Assembly (NCBI RefSeq): GCF_020715685.1
Contig: NZ_CP085840.1
Location: 2,666,001-2,730,000 of the forward strand
DNA length: 64,000 nucleotides
Direction of reading: 5' to 3'
Source: Dermatobacter hominis
GTDB taxonomy: Bacteria > Actinomycetota > Acidimicrobiia > Acidimicrobiales > Microtrichaceae
The notes beneath the pieces were generated by a model. The model was not told the DNA's origin, did no database searches, and saw nothing but the letters and a program-made list of their open reading frames with translations. The position numbers were made by a program, and so were the translations under genes. How positions within the stretch are numbered: position 1 is the stretch's first letter; every line of letters begins with the position of its first letter. Positions 57,600-64,000 of the stretch are shown here, piece after piece.

Positions 57600-58388
57600 T
57601 CAGCTGCCCCGGTAGCGCGGCTCGCGCTCCTCGGCACGGGCGGCGCGGAGCTCGGCCATGTCGTCGCTCCGGTTCACGAACGTCTGGTAGATCAGCTCGT
57701 CCTCCATGGAGGCCCGCACCTGCGGTCGGGCGAGGTGGCTGATCACCCGTCGGGCCATCTTCACGGTCACCGCCGGTGCGGCGGCGATCTTCTCGGCCAT
57801 CTCCATCGCGGTCGAGTCGAGCTCCTCGCGCGGCACGACGCGCGACACGATCCCGTGGGCCAGCGCCTCGTCGGCCGAGAGCCGGCGACCGGTCAGGACC
57901 ATGTCGCTGACCAGCCCGTGGCCGCACATCTCGTAGAGGACGGCGACGCCGCCGGTGTCGGGGATCACGCCGTGGCCGACCTCGGGGAGCATGAACCGGG
58001 CGTCGGTGCTGGCGATGCGGATGTCGCACAGCAGGGCCCGCTGGAACGAGCCGCCGAGCGCCCAGCCGTGGATGGCCACGATGACCGGCGCCTCGAGCTC
58101 CCACAGCTGCTGGATGCCGCGGATGCCCCGGGTCATCAGCTCGTGGTGGGTCATCTCGGTCCTGTTGGTGCCGATGGAGCCGACGTCGCGCCCCGAGGAC
58201 CACGACCGCCCCTCCCCCCGCCAGACGACCGCTCGGATCTCGGGTCGACCCCGCAGCTCGGCGAGGATGTCGAAGAGGGCGGCGTCCATCGCGTCGTCGA
58301 AGGCGTTGTGCTTGTCGGGGTTGTCGTTGGTGATGACGGCGACGGCGCCCTCGACCTCCAACCTGACCCGTGGGTCCCGTTCCTGCAT
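57600..58388 (-). CDS. Enoyl-CoA hydratase/isomerase family protein
   Basis: A 262-residue crotonase. AVAVITNDNPDKHNAFDDAM, the CoA-binding SSGRDVGSIG, the oxyanion section VIVAIHGWALGGSFQRALLCDIRIAS and FMLPEVGHGVIPDTGG are visible. The first catalytic Glu of hydratases is not obvious (GSFQRAL), the second lies in PEVG. It could be a hydratase or an isomerase, working with the SDR downstream in unsaturated fatty-acid breakdown. The ATG at 58388 follows TAGTGT by 8 nt; an earlier GTG lies inside that box. Confidence 0.88.
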   Translation of the reverse strand: MQERDPRVRLEVEGAVAVITNDNPDKHNAFDDAMDAALFDILAELRGRPEIRAVVWRGEGRSWSSGRDVGSIGTNRTEMTHHELMTRGIRGIQQLWELEAPVIVAIHGWALGGSFQRALLCDIRIASTDARFMLPEVGHGVIPDTGGVAVLYEMCGHGLVSDMVLTGRRLSADEALAHGIVSRVVPREELDSTAMEMAEKIAAAPAVTVKMARRVISHLARPQVRASMEDELIYQTFVNRSDDMAELRAARAEEREPRYRGS

Positions 58389-58396
58389 GGCGGCGG

Positions 58397-58402
58397 ACAC
58401 TA
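58397..58402 (-). promoter_or_regulatory. -10 box TAGTGT, leaderless hydratase-SDR operon
   Basis: TAGTGT with 8 nt to the ATG at 58388. Confidence 0.5.
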
Positions 58403-58439
58403 ACGCCGCCGCGGCCCGTCCTGTCGGGCCGCACGGGCG

Positions 58440-59771
58440 TCAGCCGACGGGCAGCACGAACCCGACCACGGCGCCACCGCCGGCGCGGTCGGCCACGAAG
58501 GTGCGCCCGCCGTGGCGGCCGACGACGTCGGCCACGATGGACAGCCCGAGCCCGGACCCGGGCCGGCTGCGGGCCGCGTCCGAGCGGTAGAAGCGGTCGA
58601 AGACGTGGTCGCGGTCGGCCGGCGCGATGCCCGGGCCCCGGTCGGCGACCTCGATCCGCCCGCCCTCGCACGTCACCTGGATCGGTCCGCCCGAGGCGTC
58701 GAACTTCAGAGCGTTCTCGACCAGGTTGCCGACCGCGCGCTCGAGGGCCAGCGGGCGGCCGATCACCGTGGCGGCGTCGAGGAGGTGGACCTCGACCCGC
58801 CGACCCGACCGCTGCTCGGCCCGGGTCGCCACCCTGGTGACGAGCCCGCCGAGGTCGACGGGCGCCTCGGGCTCGTCGCCACGCCGGTCCGTCGCCACCT
58901 CGACCACCTCGTCGACGAGGCGGGTGAGCTCCAGGGACTCGCTCTCCAGGTCGTCGAGCACCCGCCGGCGGTCGTCGGGATCGAGGTCGTCGGCGCGGCG
59001 CAGCGTGTACACGTTGGTGCGGAGGCTGGTCAGCGGGGTGCGCAGCTCGTGGCCGGCGTCCTGCACCAGCCGCTGCTGGGAGTCCCGGGACCGGGCCAGC
59101 GAGGCGAGCATGTCGCTGAACGCCGCGCCCAGGCGGCCGGTCTCGTCGCCGCCCTCGACGGGCACGGGCACGTCGAGCTGGCCCGTCGCCCGCACCTGGT
59201 CCGCCGCGGCCGTCAACCGCACGAGCCGGCGCGTGAGCTGGCGGGCGAGGACGGCGCCGACCACCGCCGCGAGCGCGATCACCACCACCGACGCGACCAG
59301 GATCCGGCGCCGCAGCGCTGCGAGCACCTCGTCGGTCTCCTCGAGGCTGCGCGCCACCTGCACGGCGTCGCCGCTGCCGAGCGACGTCGTGAGGACCCGG
59401 TACTCGTCGTCGCCGCTCGACACGTCGCGCATCCACGAGTGCACGCCCGTCGACCGCGCCCGCTCGCGGTCCTCGGCGTCCACGGGGAGCGTCGGGCCCT
59501 CGGCCGACGACACGGTCCCGTCCTCCACCACCAGCTGCACGATGACGTCACCGCGGCTGCGGAAGCCCGTCCGGTCCTCCCCGAAGACGCGGTCGAGGCT
59601 GCCCGGCCGCTGCAGCTGGGCCACGACGTCGTCGCGCGACGCCCGCAGCGAGTCGTCGAGCTGGCCGAGGAGCTCGTTGCGCGTCGTGCCGTAGCTGAAC
59701 GCGCCGATCGCGACCGTCGCCACCGCGACCAGTCCGACGAGGGCCAGCACGAACTTCAGCCGGAGGCTCAC
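58440..59771 (-). CDS. Sensor histidine kinase, MprB/BaeS-like
   Basis: A 443-residue kinase: membrane helix 8-26, an extracytoplasmic sensor of about 130 residues, a second helix (157-178), HAMP, then the phospho-acceptor region RLVQDAGHELRTPLTSLRTN (His241) and a HATPase with ENALKFDAS, DRGPGIAPADRD and SGLGLSIVADV. It is paired with the OmpR-type regulator whose gene ends 28 bp upstream. Related mycobacterial pairs sense envelope stress; the signal here is inferred only. Confidence 0.94.
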   Translation of the reverse strand: MSLRLKFVLALVGLVAVATVAIGAFSYGTTRNELLGQLDDSLRASRDDVVAQLQRPGSLDRVFGEDRTGFRSRGDVIVQLVVEDGTVSSAEGPTLPVDAEDRERARSTGVHSWMRDVSSGDDEYRVLTTSLGSGDAVQVARSLEETDEVLAALRRRILVASVVVIALAAVVGAVLARQLTRRLVRLTAAADQVRATGQLDVPVPVEGGDETGRLGAAFSDMLASLARSRDSQQRLVQDAGHELRTPLTSLRTNVYTLRRADDLDPDDRRRVLDDLESESLELTRLVDEVVEVATDRRGDEPEAPVDLGGLVTRVATRAEQRSGRRVEVHLLDAATVIGRPLALERAVGNLVENALKFDASGGPIQVTCEGGRIEVADRGPGIAPADRDHVFDRFYRSDAARSRPGSGLGLSIVADVVGRHGGRTFVADRAGGGAVVGFVLPVG

Positions 59772-59799
59772 CGGACCGCCTCGCCCCCGCGCCGCACGC

Positions 59800-60516
59800 T
59801 CAGTCCTCCCGGATCGTGTAGCCGACGCCGCGGACGGTGTGGATGAGCTTCACCTCGGCGTCGCCGTCCACCTTCCGCCGGAGGTAGCTGATGTAGACGG
59901 CGAGGTTCTTGGAGTCGGGCCCGAAGTCGTAGCCCCAGATCTCCTCGTAGATCCGGGTGCGGTCGAGCACGATGCCGGCGTTGAACATCAGCAGCTCGAG
60001 CAGGTCGAACTCGGTCTTCGACAGCTCGACCTCCCGGTCCCCGCGCCACGCCCGCCGGGCCGCGGGGTCGAGCCGGAGGTCGCCGACCTGCAGCGTCGGC
60101 GACGCCTGGGCGGCGGGGCCGTCGGGACGGCTGCGCCGCAGGAGCGCCCGGACGCGGGCGAGCAGCTCGTCGGGGTCGAACGGCTTGGGCAGGTAGTCGT
60201 CCGCGCCGGCGTCGAGCCCGGCCACGCGGTCGGAGGTCTCGGTGCGGGCGGTCAGCATCAGGATCGGGACCCGGCTGCCCTCGGACCGCAGGAGCCGGCA
60301 CACGGTGAGCCCGTCGATCGTCGGCATCATCAGGTCGAGCACGACCAGGTCGACGACGCCGTCGTGCACCGCCTCGAGCGCCGCGGCCCCGTCGGCGACG
60401 GCCGTGACGCGGTGGCCCTCGAGGCCGAGCAGGCGGTCGAGCGACTCGCGGATCGCCCGGTCGTCGTCGGCCACCAGGATGCGGGCCGGACCGTCGGCTC
60501 CCACTGCTGCACCCAC
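59800..60516 (-). CDS. Response regulator, OmpR/MprA-like
   Basis: A 238-residue regulator. Receiver: RILVADDDRAIRESL, Asp61 in LVVLDLMMP, Lys in DDYLPKPF. C-terminal winged helix with VELSKTEFDLLELLMFNAGIVLDR, EIWGYDFGPDSKNLAVYISYLRRKV and HTVRGVGYTIRED. First gene of the two-component operon. GTG start with AAGGAG 6 nt upstream. Confidence 0.95.
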   Translation of the reverse strand: MGAAVGADGPARILVADDDRAIRESLDRLLGLEGHRVTAVADGAAALEAVHDGVVDLVVLDLMMPTIDGLTVCRLLRSEGSRVPILMLTARTETSDRVAGLDAGADDYLPKPFDPDELLARVRALLRRSRPDGPAAQASPTLQVGDLRLDPAARRAWRGDREVELSKTEFDLLELLMFNAGIVLDRTRIYEEIWGYDFGPDSKNLAVYISYLRRKVDGDAEVKLIHTVRGVGYTIRED

Positions 60517-60586
60517 CGGCGCTCCTTCCCTCGATCGCGGTCCGCGCTGCGCTGTCGCCCCACGGTACGGGACGGGGATCGGCGGC

Positions 60587-60592
60587 TACGGT
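60587..60592 (+). promoter_or_regulatory. -10 box TACGGT, leaderless small membrane-protein gene
   Basis: TACGGT with 9 nt to the ATG at 60602. Confidence 0.45.
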
Positions 60593-60601
60593 CGATCGGG
60601 G

Positions 60602-61090
60602 ATGACCCTGCACCGCCGCTCAGACCGGATCCGGCTGCGCGGGACGAGCGTGCTGGCGGCGCCGCTGCTCGTGCTCGCGGTCATCGGGCTGTCGCTCGCG
60701 GTGGCGTCGACCATCTGGGTCGCCTCGACCGACGACGGCGTGGGCGCGGCGGCCGTCGCGGCGATCGTCGTGCCCGGCCTGGTCGGTGTCGGCGCCCTCC
60801 TCGCGATCCGGGGGTGCTCGGTCGAGATCGGGCCCGCACCGGACGGGACCGGCGGCGAGGTGCGCGACGTCGTCGCGTGGGTCACCGTCCGCCGGACGCC
60901 GCAGGCGCGGATCGCCACCGCCCGCGTCCGCACCGGGCCGTGGCGGCTCTACGTGCTCGAGCTCGACGACGGCGAGGTGGTCAAGCTCGTCGGCGCCTCG
61001 CCGCAGCAGTTCCCGGCCCGCCTCCTCCCCGAGGCGACCCGCCTCGACGTCGAGGACCTCGAGGCGCTGCTCGGCCCCGATCCTGCGTAA
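60602..61090 (+). CDS. Small membrane protein with PH-like domain (DUF3093-like)
   Basis: A 162-residue protein. Two membrane helices (about 16-40 and 49-68) are followed by a beta-rich domain (DVVAWVTVRRTPQARIATARV, WRLYVLELDDGEVVKLVGAS) of the bacterial PH-like/DUF3093 style. This layout is common in actinobacterial proteins of unknown role. Family assignment is tentative. It may be cotranscribed with, but is promoter-separated from, the DUF983 gene. Confidence 0.6.
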   Translation: MTLHRRSDRIRLRGTSVLAAPLLVLAVIGLSLAVASTIWVASTDDGVGAAAVAAIVVPGLVGVGALLAIRGCSVEIGPAPDGTGGEVRDVVAWVTVRRTPQARIATARVRTGPWRLYVLELDDGEVVKLVGASPQQFPARLLPEATRLDVEDLEALLGPDPA

Positions 61091-61135
61091 CGAGCCGCCG
61101 AAGACGGTCGCTGGCCCCGTCGCGCGTGGCGGGTC

Positions 61136-61141
61136 CAAGAT
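61136..61141 (+). promoter_or_regulatory. -10 box CAAGAT, leaderless DUF983 gene
   Basis: CAAGAT (NANNNT) with 7 nt to the ATG at 61149; it overlaps an in-frame ATG at 61140. Confidence 0.4.
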
Positions 61142-61148
61142 GGGACCG

Positions 61149-61676
61149 ATGGCCGCTCCGCCGCCTCGCCGGGCCCCTCGCAAGGAGGTCCCCTCCGCGA
61201 TCCAGATCGACGTCCGACCGACGGTGATGCTGGCGCGAGGCCTCGCCCAGCGGTGCCCCGCCTGCGGGGGCGGCCACATCTTCCACCGCTGGTTCCGGAT
61301 GGAGGAGCGCTGCCCCACCTGCACGCTGCTGTTCGAGCGCGTCGAGGGCCACTGGATCGGCTCGCTCGGCCTCAACACCACGGTCGTGTTCGGGACGATG
61401 CTGATCGTGCTGCTCGCCGGGAGCCTCATCGGCTACCCGCACCCGCCCTACGGCGCGCTGCTGATCGCCGAGATCGCCATCGCGCTGTTCGGCCCGCTGC
61501 TGTTCTTCCCGTCGTCGCGGATGATGTGGACGGCGATGGACCTGCTGATGCGACCGCTGCGGCCGGGCGAGATCGATCCGAGGTACGTGACGGTCGACCC
61601 GGAACGGGACCGCCTGGGCCAGCTCCCCGGCATGCGGGCGACGCGGAAGGACCCCCGGGGCCGGCGCCGGGGCTGA
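61149..61676 (+). CDS. DUF983 family membrane protein with zinc-ribbon
   Basis: A 175-residue protein with two CPxC pairs at the front of the domain (RCPACGGGHIF and RCPTCTLLF), two hydrophobic segments (about 80-98 and 103-122), and a basic tail. The pattern MLARGLAQRCPACGGGHIFHRW is that of DUF983 proteins, whose function is unknown. The zinc-ribbon should face the cytoplasm. Confidence 0.85.
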   Translation: MAAPPPRRAPRKEVPSAIQIDVRPTVMLARGLAQRCPACGGGHIFHRWFRMEERCPTCTLLFERVEGHWIGSLGLNTTVVFGTMLIVLLAGSLIGYPHPPYGALLIAEIAIALFGPLLFFPSSRMMWTAMDLLMRPLRPGEIDPRYVTVDPERDRLGQLPGMRATRKDPRGRRRG

Positions 61677-61787
61677 GGGGTAGGGGAAGCGCCCACGGCG
61701 GGTGCCTTGCCCGGGAGCGCCCTGCTCCCTACCGTTTGAGGGGTGCGGGGCCCGGCCCGTCGGTCGGGTCACCGGGGTGGAGGAGCT

Positions 61788-62924
61788 GTGGGATCCAGGG
61801 GCGCGACCGGGGTGGTGACGGCCGTGCTCGTCGCGCTCGCCGTCCTCGCCACCTCCTGCTCGAAGTCCGTCGACACCGCCGAGGTCTCGGCCGGCTCCCC
61901 CGACGACGTCTCGTTGCAGACCTCGACGACCGTCAAGGGCGGCGGGTCCGGCGGCTCCGGCAGCTCGTCGGGGTCATCGGCGCGGACCGCCAACGCCAAC
62001 AGCGAGGACCTCACCAAGCTCGTCGCGCAGCTCGCGTCCGACCCGCAGCTGCTGGCGCAGCTGACGGGCATGGACCTCGGTCAGATCGCGGCGCTGACCG
62101 GCATGGACCCGGCGGCCCTGGCGCAGATGAACATCTCGCCCGACACCGTGCGCGCCCTGGCCGGCGTGCTCGCCGGGCTGGACCCGACGATGGTCAAGCA
62201 GCTGGCGGCCGGAGGGAAGCTCGACCCCAAGCTGGCCACCACGATCCTCATGCTGGCGGCGCAGCTCGACCCGGCGGCCGCCGTGGCCATCAAGGGCGTC
62301 GACCCGCTCGCGATCGCCTCGCTGCTGGCGGCGGCCACCACGGTCGACCCCAAGGTCGTCGACGCCATCGGCGGCGTGCTCAAGGTCGCCGACCCCAACG
62401 GCCTGGGCCGCCTGGCCGGCGACAAGTCGAGCCTCGCCATCCTCGCGGTGCTGTTCGGCGTCGCCCTGCGCACCGACCCGTCGAAGTTCGCCCAGCTCGG
62501 CAACGCCGCCAACCTGGACCCGAACGTCAACTTCGTCCTGGGCTCGATCTCGAACCTGGCGGCCGGGCTCACCCCGCAGGTCGTCGCCGCCCTGAACGGC
62601 CTGTCCAAGGTCCTCGGCCCCGACCTGCTGCGGGCGCTCTCGGCGATGATGGGCATCCTCGGACGGCCCGACATCGCCCCGATCGTGCAGGCGGCCGCCG
62701 CCGATCCGGTGGTCCTCGTCTCGACGTTCGGCACGTTCGCGCTGCTGATCCCGGGCCTGGCCGAGGCGCTGGCGCCCGAGGTCTTCGAGAAGAACCCGAA
62801 CGCCCGCTACGGGATCCTCGCCGGGCTGATCGCCGTGGCGATCGCCAACCTCAACGGCCTGGACCTCAACGCCCTGGCGATCGCCCTCGGCCTGGCACCG
62901 CTGCCGCCCGACTTCCAGAACTAG
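61788..62924 (+). CDS. Repeat-built lipoprotein of unknown function
   Basis: I do not recognise a family. A signal peptide with lipobox LATSC (Cys24) is followed by a Ser/Gly/Thr linker and about 290 residues of alpha-helical repeats. A D-P-x-x-h-x-x-L type unit recurs (LTGMDPAALAQM, LAGLDPTMVKQL, AAQLDPAAAVAI, IKGVDPLAIASLL, ATTVDPKVVDAI), with stretches rich in Ala and Leu. It is probably an outer-face solenoid. GGTGGAGGAG directly before the chosen GTG sets the start; an in-frame GTG at 61743 lacks this. Convergent with the acyl-CoA ligase at 4 bp distance. Confidence 0.72.
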   Translation: MGSRGATGVVTAVLVALAVLATSCSKSVDTAEVSAGSPDDVSLQTSTTVKGGGSGGSGSSSGSSARTANANSEDLTKLVAQLASDPQLLAQLTGMDLGQIAALTGMDPAALAQMNISPDTVRALAGVLAGLDPTMVKQLAAGGKLDPKLATTILMLAAQLDPAAAVAIKGVDPLAIASLLAAATTVDPKVVDAIGGVLKVADPNGLGRLAGDKSSLAILAVLFGVALRTDPSKFAQLGNAANLDPNVNFVLGSISNLAAGLTPQVVAALNGLSKVLGPDLLRALSAMMGILGRPDIAPIVQAAAADPVVLVSTFGTFALLIPGLAEALAPEVFEKNPNARYGILAGLIAVAIANLNGLDLNALAIALGLAPLPPDFQN

Positions 62925-62928
62925 GCGC

Positions 62929-64000
62929 TCAGGAGTACAGCTCCTCGATCTCCTTCTCGAAGCGCTCGTTGATGCCGCGGCGCTTGAGCTTGAAGGTCGG
63001 CGTGAGGAGCTCGGTGTCGGGCAGCCACTCCTCGGTGAGCAGCGTCCACTTCTTGACCCGCTCGGCGTTGTTGAAGCCGGCCATCGCCTGCTCCACGCCG
63101 TCGGAGATGGCGGCCTGCACCTCGGGGTGCGCGGCCAGCTCCTCGAGGGACGAGTACTGGATGCCGTGGCGGGCCGCCCAACCGGGGGCGACCTCGCCGT
63201 CGAGCACGAGCAGCGCCGACACGAAGGGGCGGTTGTCGCCGATCACCGCGGCCTGGGCGACCAGGGGGATCGACTTCAGCTCGGCCTCGAGGTTGGCGGG
63301 CGAGATGTTCTTGCCGCCCGCGGTGATGATGAGCTCCTTCTTGCGGTCGACGATGCGGAGGTAGCCCTCGTCGTCGATCTCGCCGATGTCGCCCGAGTGG
63401 AGCCAACCGTCCTCGTCGACGGTCTCGGCCGTCTTCTCGGGGTCGTTGAGGTAGCCGACGAACACGTGGCCGCCGCGGCAGCAGACCTCGCCGTCGGGGA
63501 AGATCGCCAGCTCGGAGCCGGGCATCGCCCGGCCGACGGTGCCGGGCTTCACCCGGACCCGCTCGAAGGACATCGCGCCGGTGTTCTCGCTCATCCCGTA
63601 GACCTCGGCGAACGGCACGCCGATGGCCCGGAACCAGCGGATGAGGTCGGCCGGGATCGGGGCGGCCCCGCTGATGGCCATCTGGCACTGGTCGAGGCCC
63701 ACGAGCTCTCGGACCGTGCTGAAGGCGACGGCGTCGAGGAACTCGTAGGTGGCGATCTCCTCGTCGGTGGCCTCGCCGAAGGTCATCTTCTCCCGGATCG
63801 GGATGGCCGCCTCGACCGCCTCGTTGAACTTCTCGGCCTTCTCGGGGTCGGCGGCGAGCGCCGCGGTCACACCGGCGTAGAGCTTCTCCCACACCCGGGG
63901 CACGCCGAAGGCGATGTTCGGCCGCACGGCGATCAGGTGCGGGAGCAGCGCCGAGGTCTCGGGGCACGTCGTGACCTCGAGGCCGGCGAGGGCGAGCGAG
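62929..64000 (-). CDS. Long-chain fatty acid-CoA ligase (FadD15/AMP-forming, 5' part cut off)
   Basis: The C-terminal 356 codons of an AMP-binding enzyme; the start lies beyond the window. Visible are GVPRVWEKLYAGV, the substrate/adenylate motif VYGMSENTGAMSF, GEVCCRGGHVFVGYLNDPEKT, WLHSGDIGEIDDEGYLRIVDRKK and the final ITAGGKNISPANLEAELKS. These are typical of eukaryote-like long-chain acyl-CoA synthetases (FadD15/ACSL group). It activates fatty acids with ATP and CoA, feeding the beta-oxidation or lipid enzymes also present in this window. Confidence 0.95.
   Translation of the reverse strand, partial: SLALAGLEVTTCPETSALLPHLIAVRPNIAFGVPRVWEKLYAGVTAALAADPEKAEKFNEAVEAAIPIREKMTFGEATDEEIATYEFLDAVAFSTVRELVGLDQCQMAISGAAPIPADLIRWFRAIGVPFAEVYGMSENTGAMSFERVRVKPGTVGRAMPGSELAIFPDGEVCCRGGHVFVGYLNDPEKTAETVDEDGWLHSGDIGEIDDEGYLRIVDRKKELIITAGGKNISPANLEAELKSIPLVAQAAVIGDNRPFVSALLVLDGEVAPGWAARHGIQYSSLEELAAHPEVQAAISDGVEQAMAGFNNAERVKKWTLLTEEWLPDTELLTPTFKLKRRGINERFEKEIEELYS

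Noticed and set aside
57600-64000. Prophage, integrative element or genomic island in the right part of the window
   Set aside because: No integrase, phage structural gene, attachment-site repeat or change in base composition was seen; the genes are ordinary metabolic and regulatory ones.

Overview
The window is very G+C-rich double-stranded bacterial chromosome, packed with genes on both strands and with no rRNA, phage, IS or CRISPR content. The order dnaX, ybaB, recR beside tRNA-Ser and the SRP RNA, with a second tRNA-Ser and tadA close by, is typical of Actinobacteria. An Rv1264-like adenylate cyclase, many HxlR/MarR/TetR regulators, fatty-acid enzymes and an abundance of apparently leaderless genes fit the same phylum. 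A deep lineage such as Acidimicrobiia is plausible, but that is inference.

Layout. 1-4.2 kb: a cut-off secreted DUF3089 hydrolase, a GNAT acetyltransferase, a thiolase, and an AbiEi/DUF559 nuclease-like gene lying between two long hairpins. 4.2-10 kb: the recR-ybaB-dnaX operon, tRNA-Ser(GGA), SRP RNA, a MarR/flavin-oxidase-like pair, tadA and tRNA-Ser(CGA). 10-18 kb: a TetR-controlled heterodimeric ABC exporter, uppP, a 25-bp tandem repeat array, a third ABC exporter and a UspA protein. 18-24 kb: xseA-xseB, two coupled alpha/beta hydrolases and a NarL-type two-component system. 24-28 kb: an anchored surface protein, a serine hydrolase and release factor 3. 28-34 kb: a tightly coupled five-gene unit of unusual composition (acyltransferase/toroid fusion, membrane-anchored beta-propeller, NTF2-like, LtrA-like, TIM barrel). 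34-43 kb: a TMEM175-like channel, glutathione peroxidase, tRNA-Ala, an MmpL-like transporter, and two HxlR regulators next to flavoenzymes. 43-53 kb: a UbiB-like kinase, adenylate cyclase, a ribbon-helix-helix/DNA-methyltransferase operon, cytochrome P450 and a lipoprotein dioxygenase. 53-64 kb: DNA glycosylase, MarR-MFS operon, a DUF2804 protein, fatty-acid enzymes, an MprAB-like two-component system, small membrane proteins, a repeat-built lipoprotein and a cut-off long-chain acyl-CoA ligase.

Gene control. At 24 genes that begin a transcription unit I find a NANNNT hexamer (mostly TANNNT) ending 5-9 nt before the start codon, where transcription would begin on or beside that codon. Genes inside operons instead use ATGA/GTGA overlaps or GGAGG-like ribosome binding sites. 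Several regulators have perfect inverted repeats across these hexamers.

The best candidates for undescribed biology are the five-gene unit at 28-34 kb, the RHH/methyltransferase operon whose methyltransferase carries a nuclease-like but apparently degenerate C-terminal domain, and the hairpin family that brackets the AbiEi/DUF559 gene.
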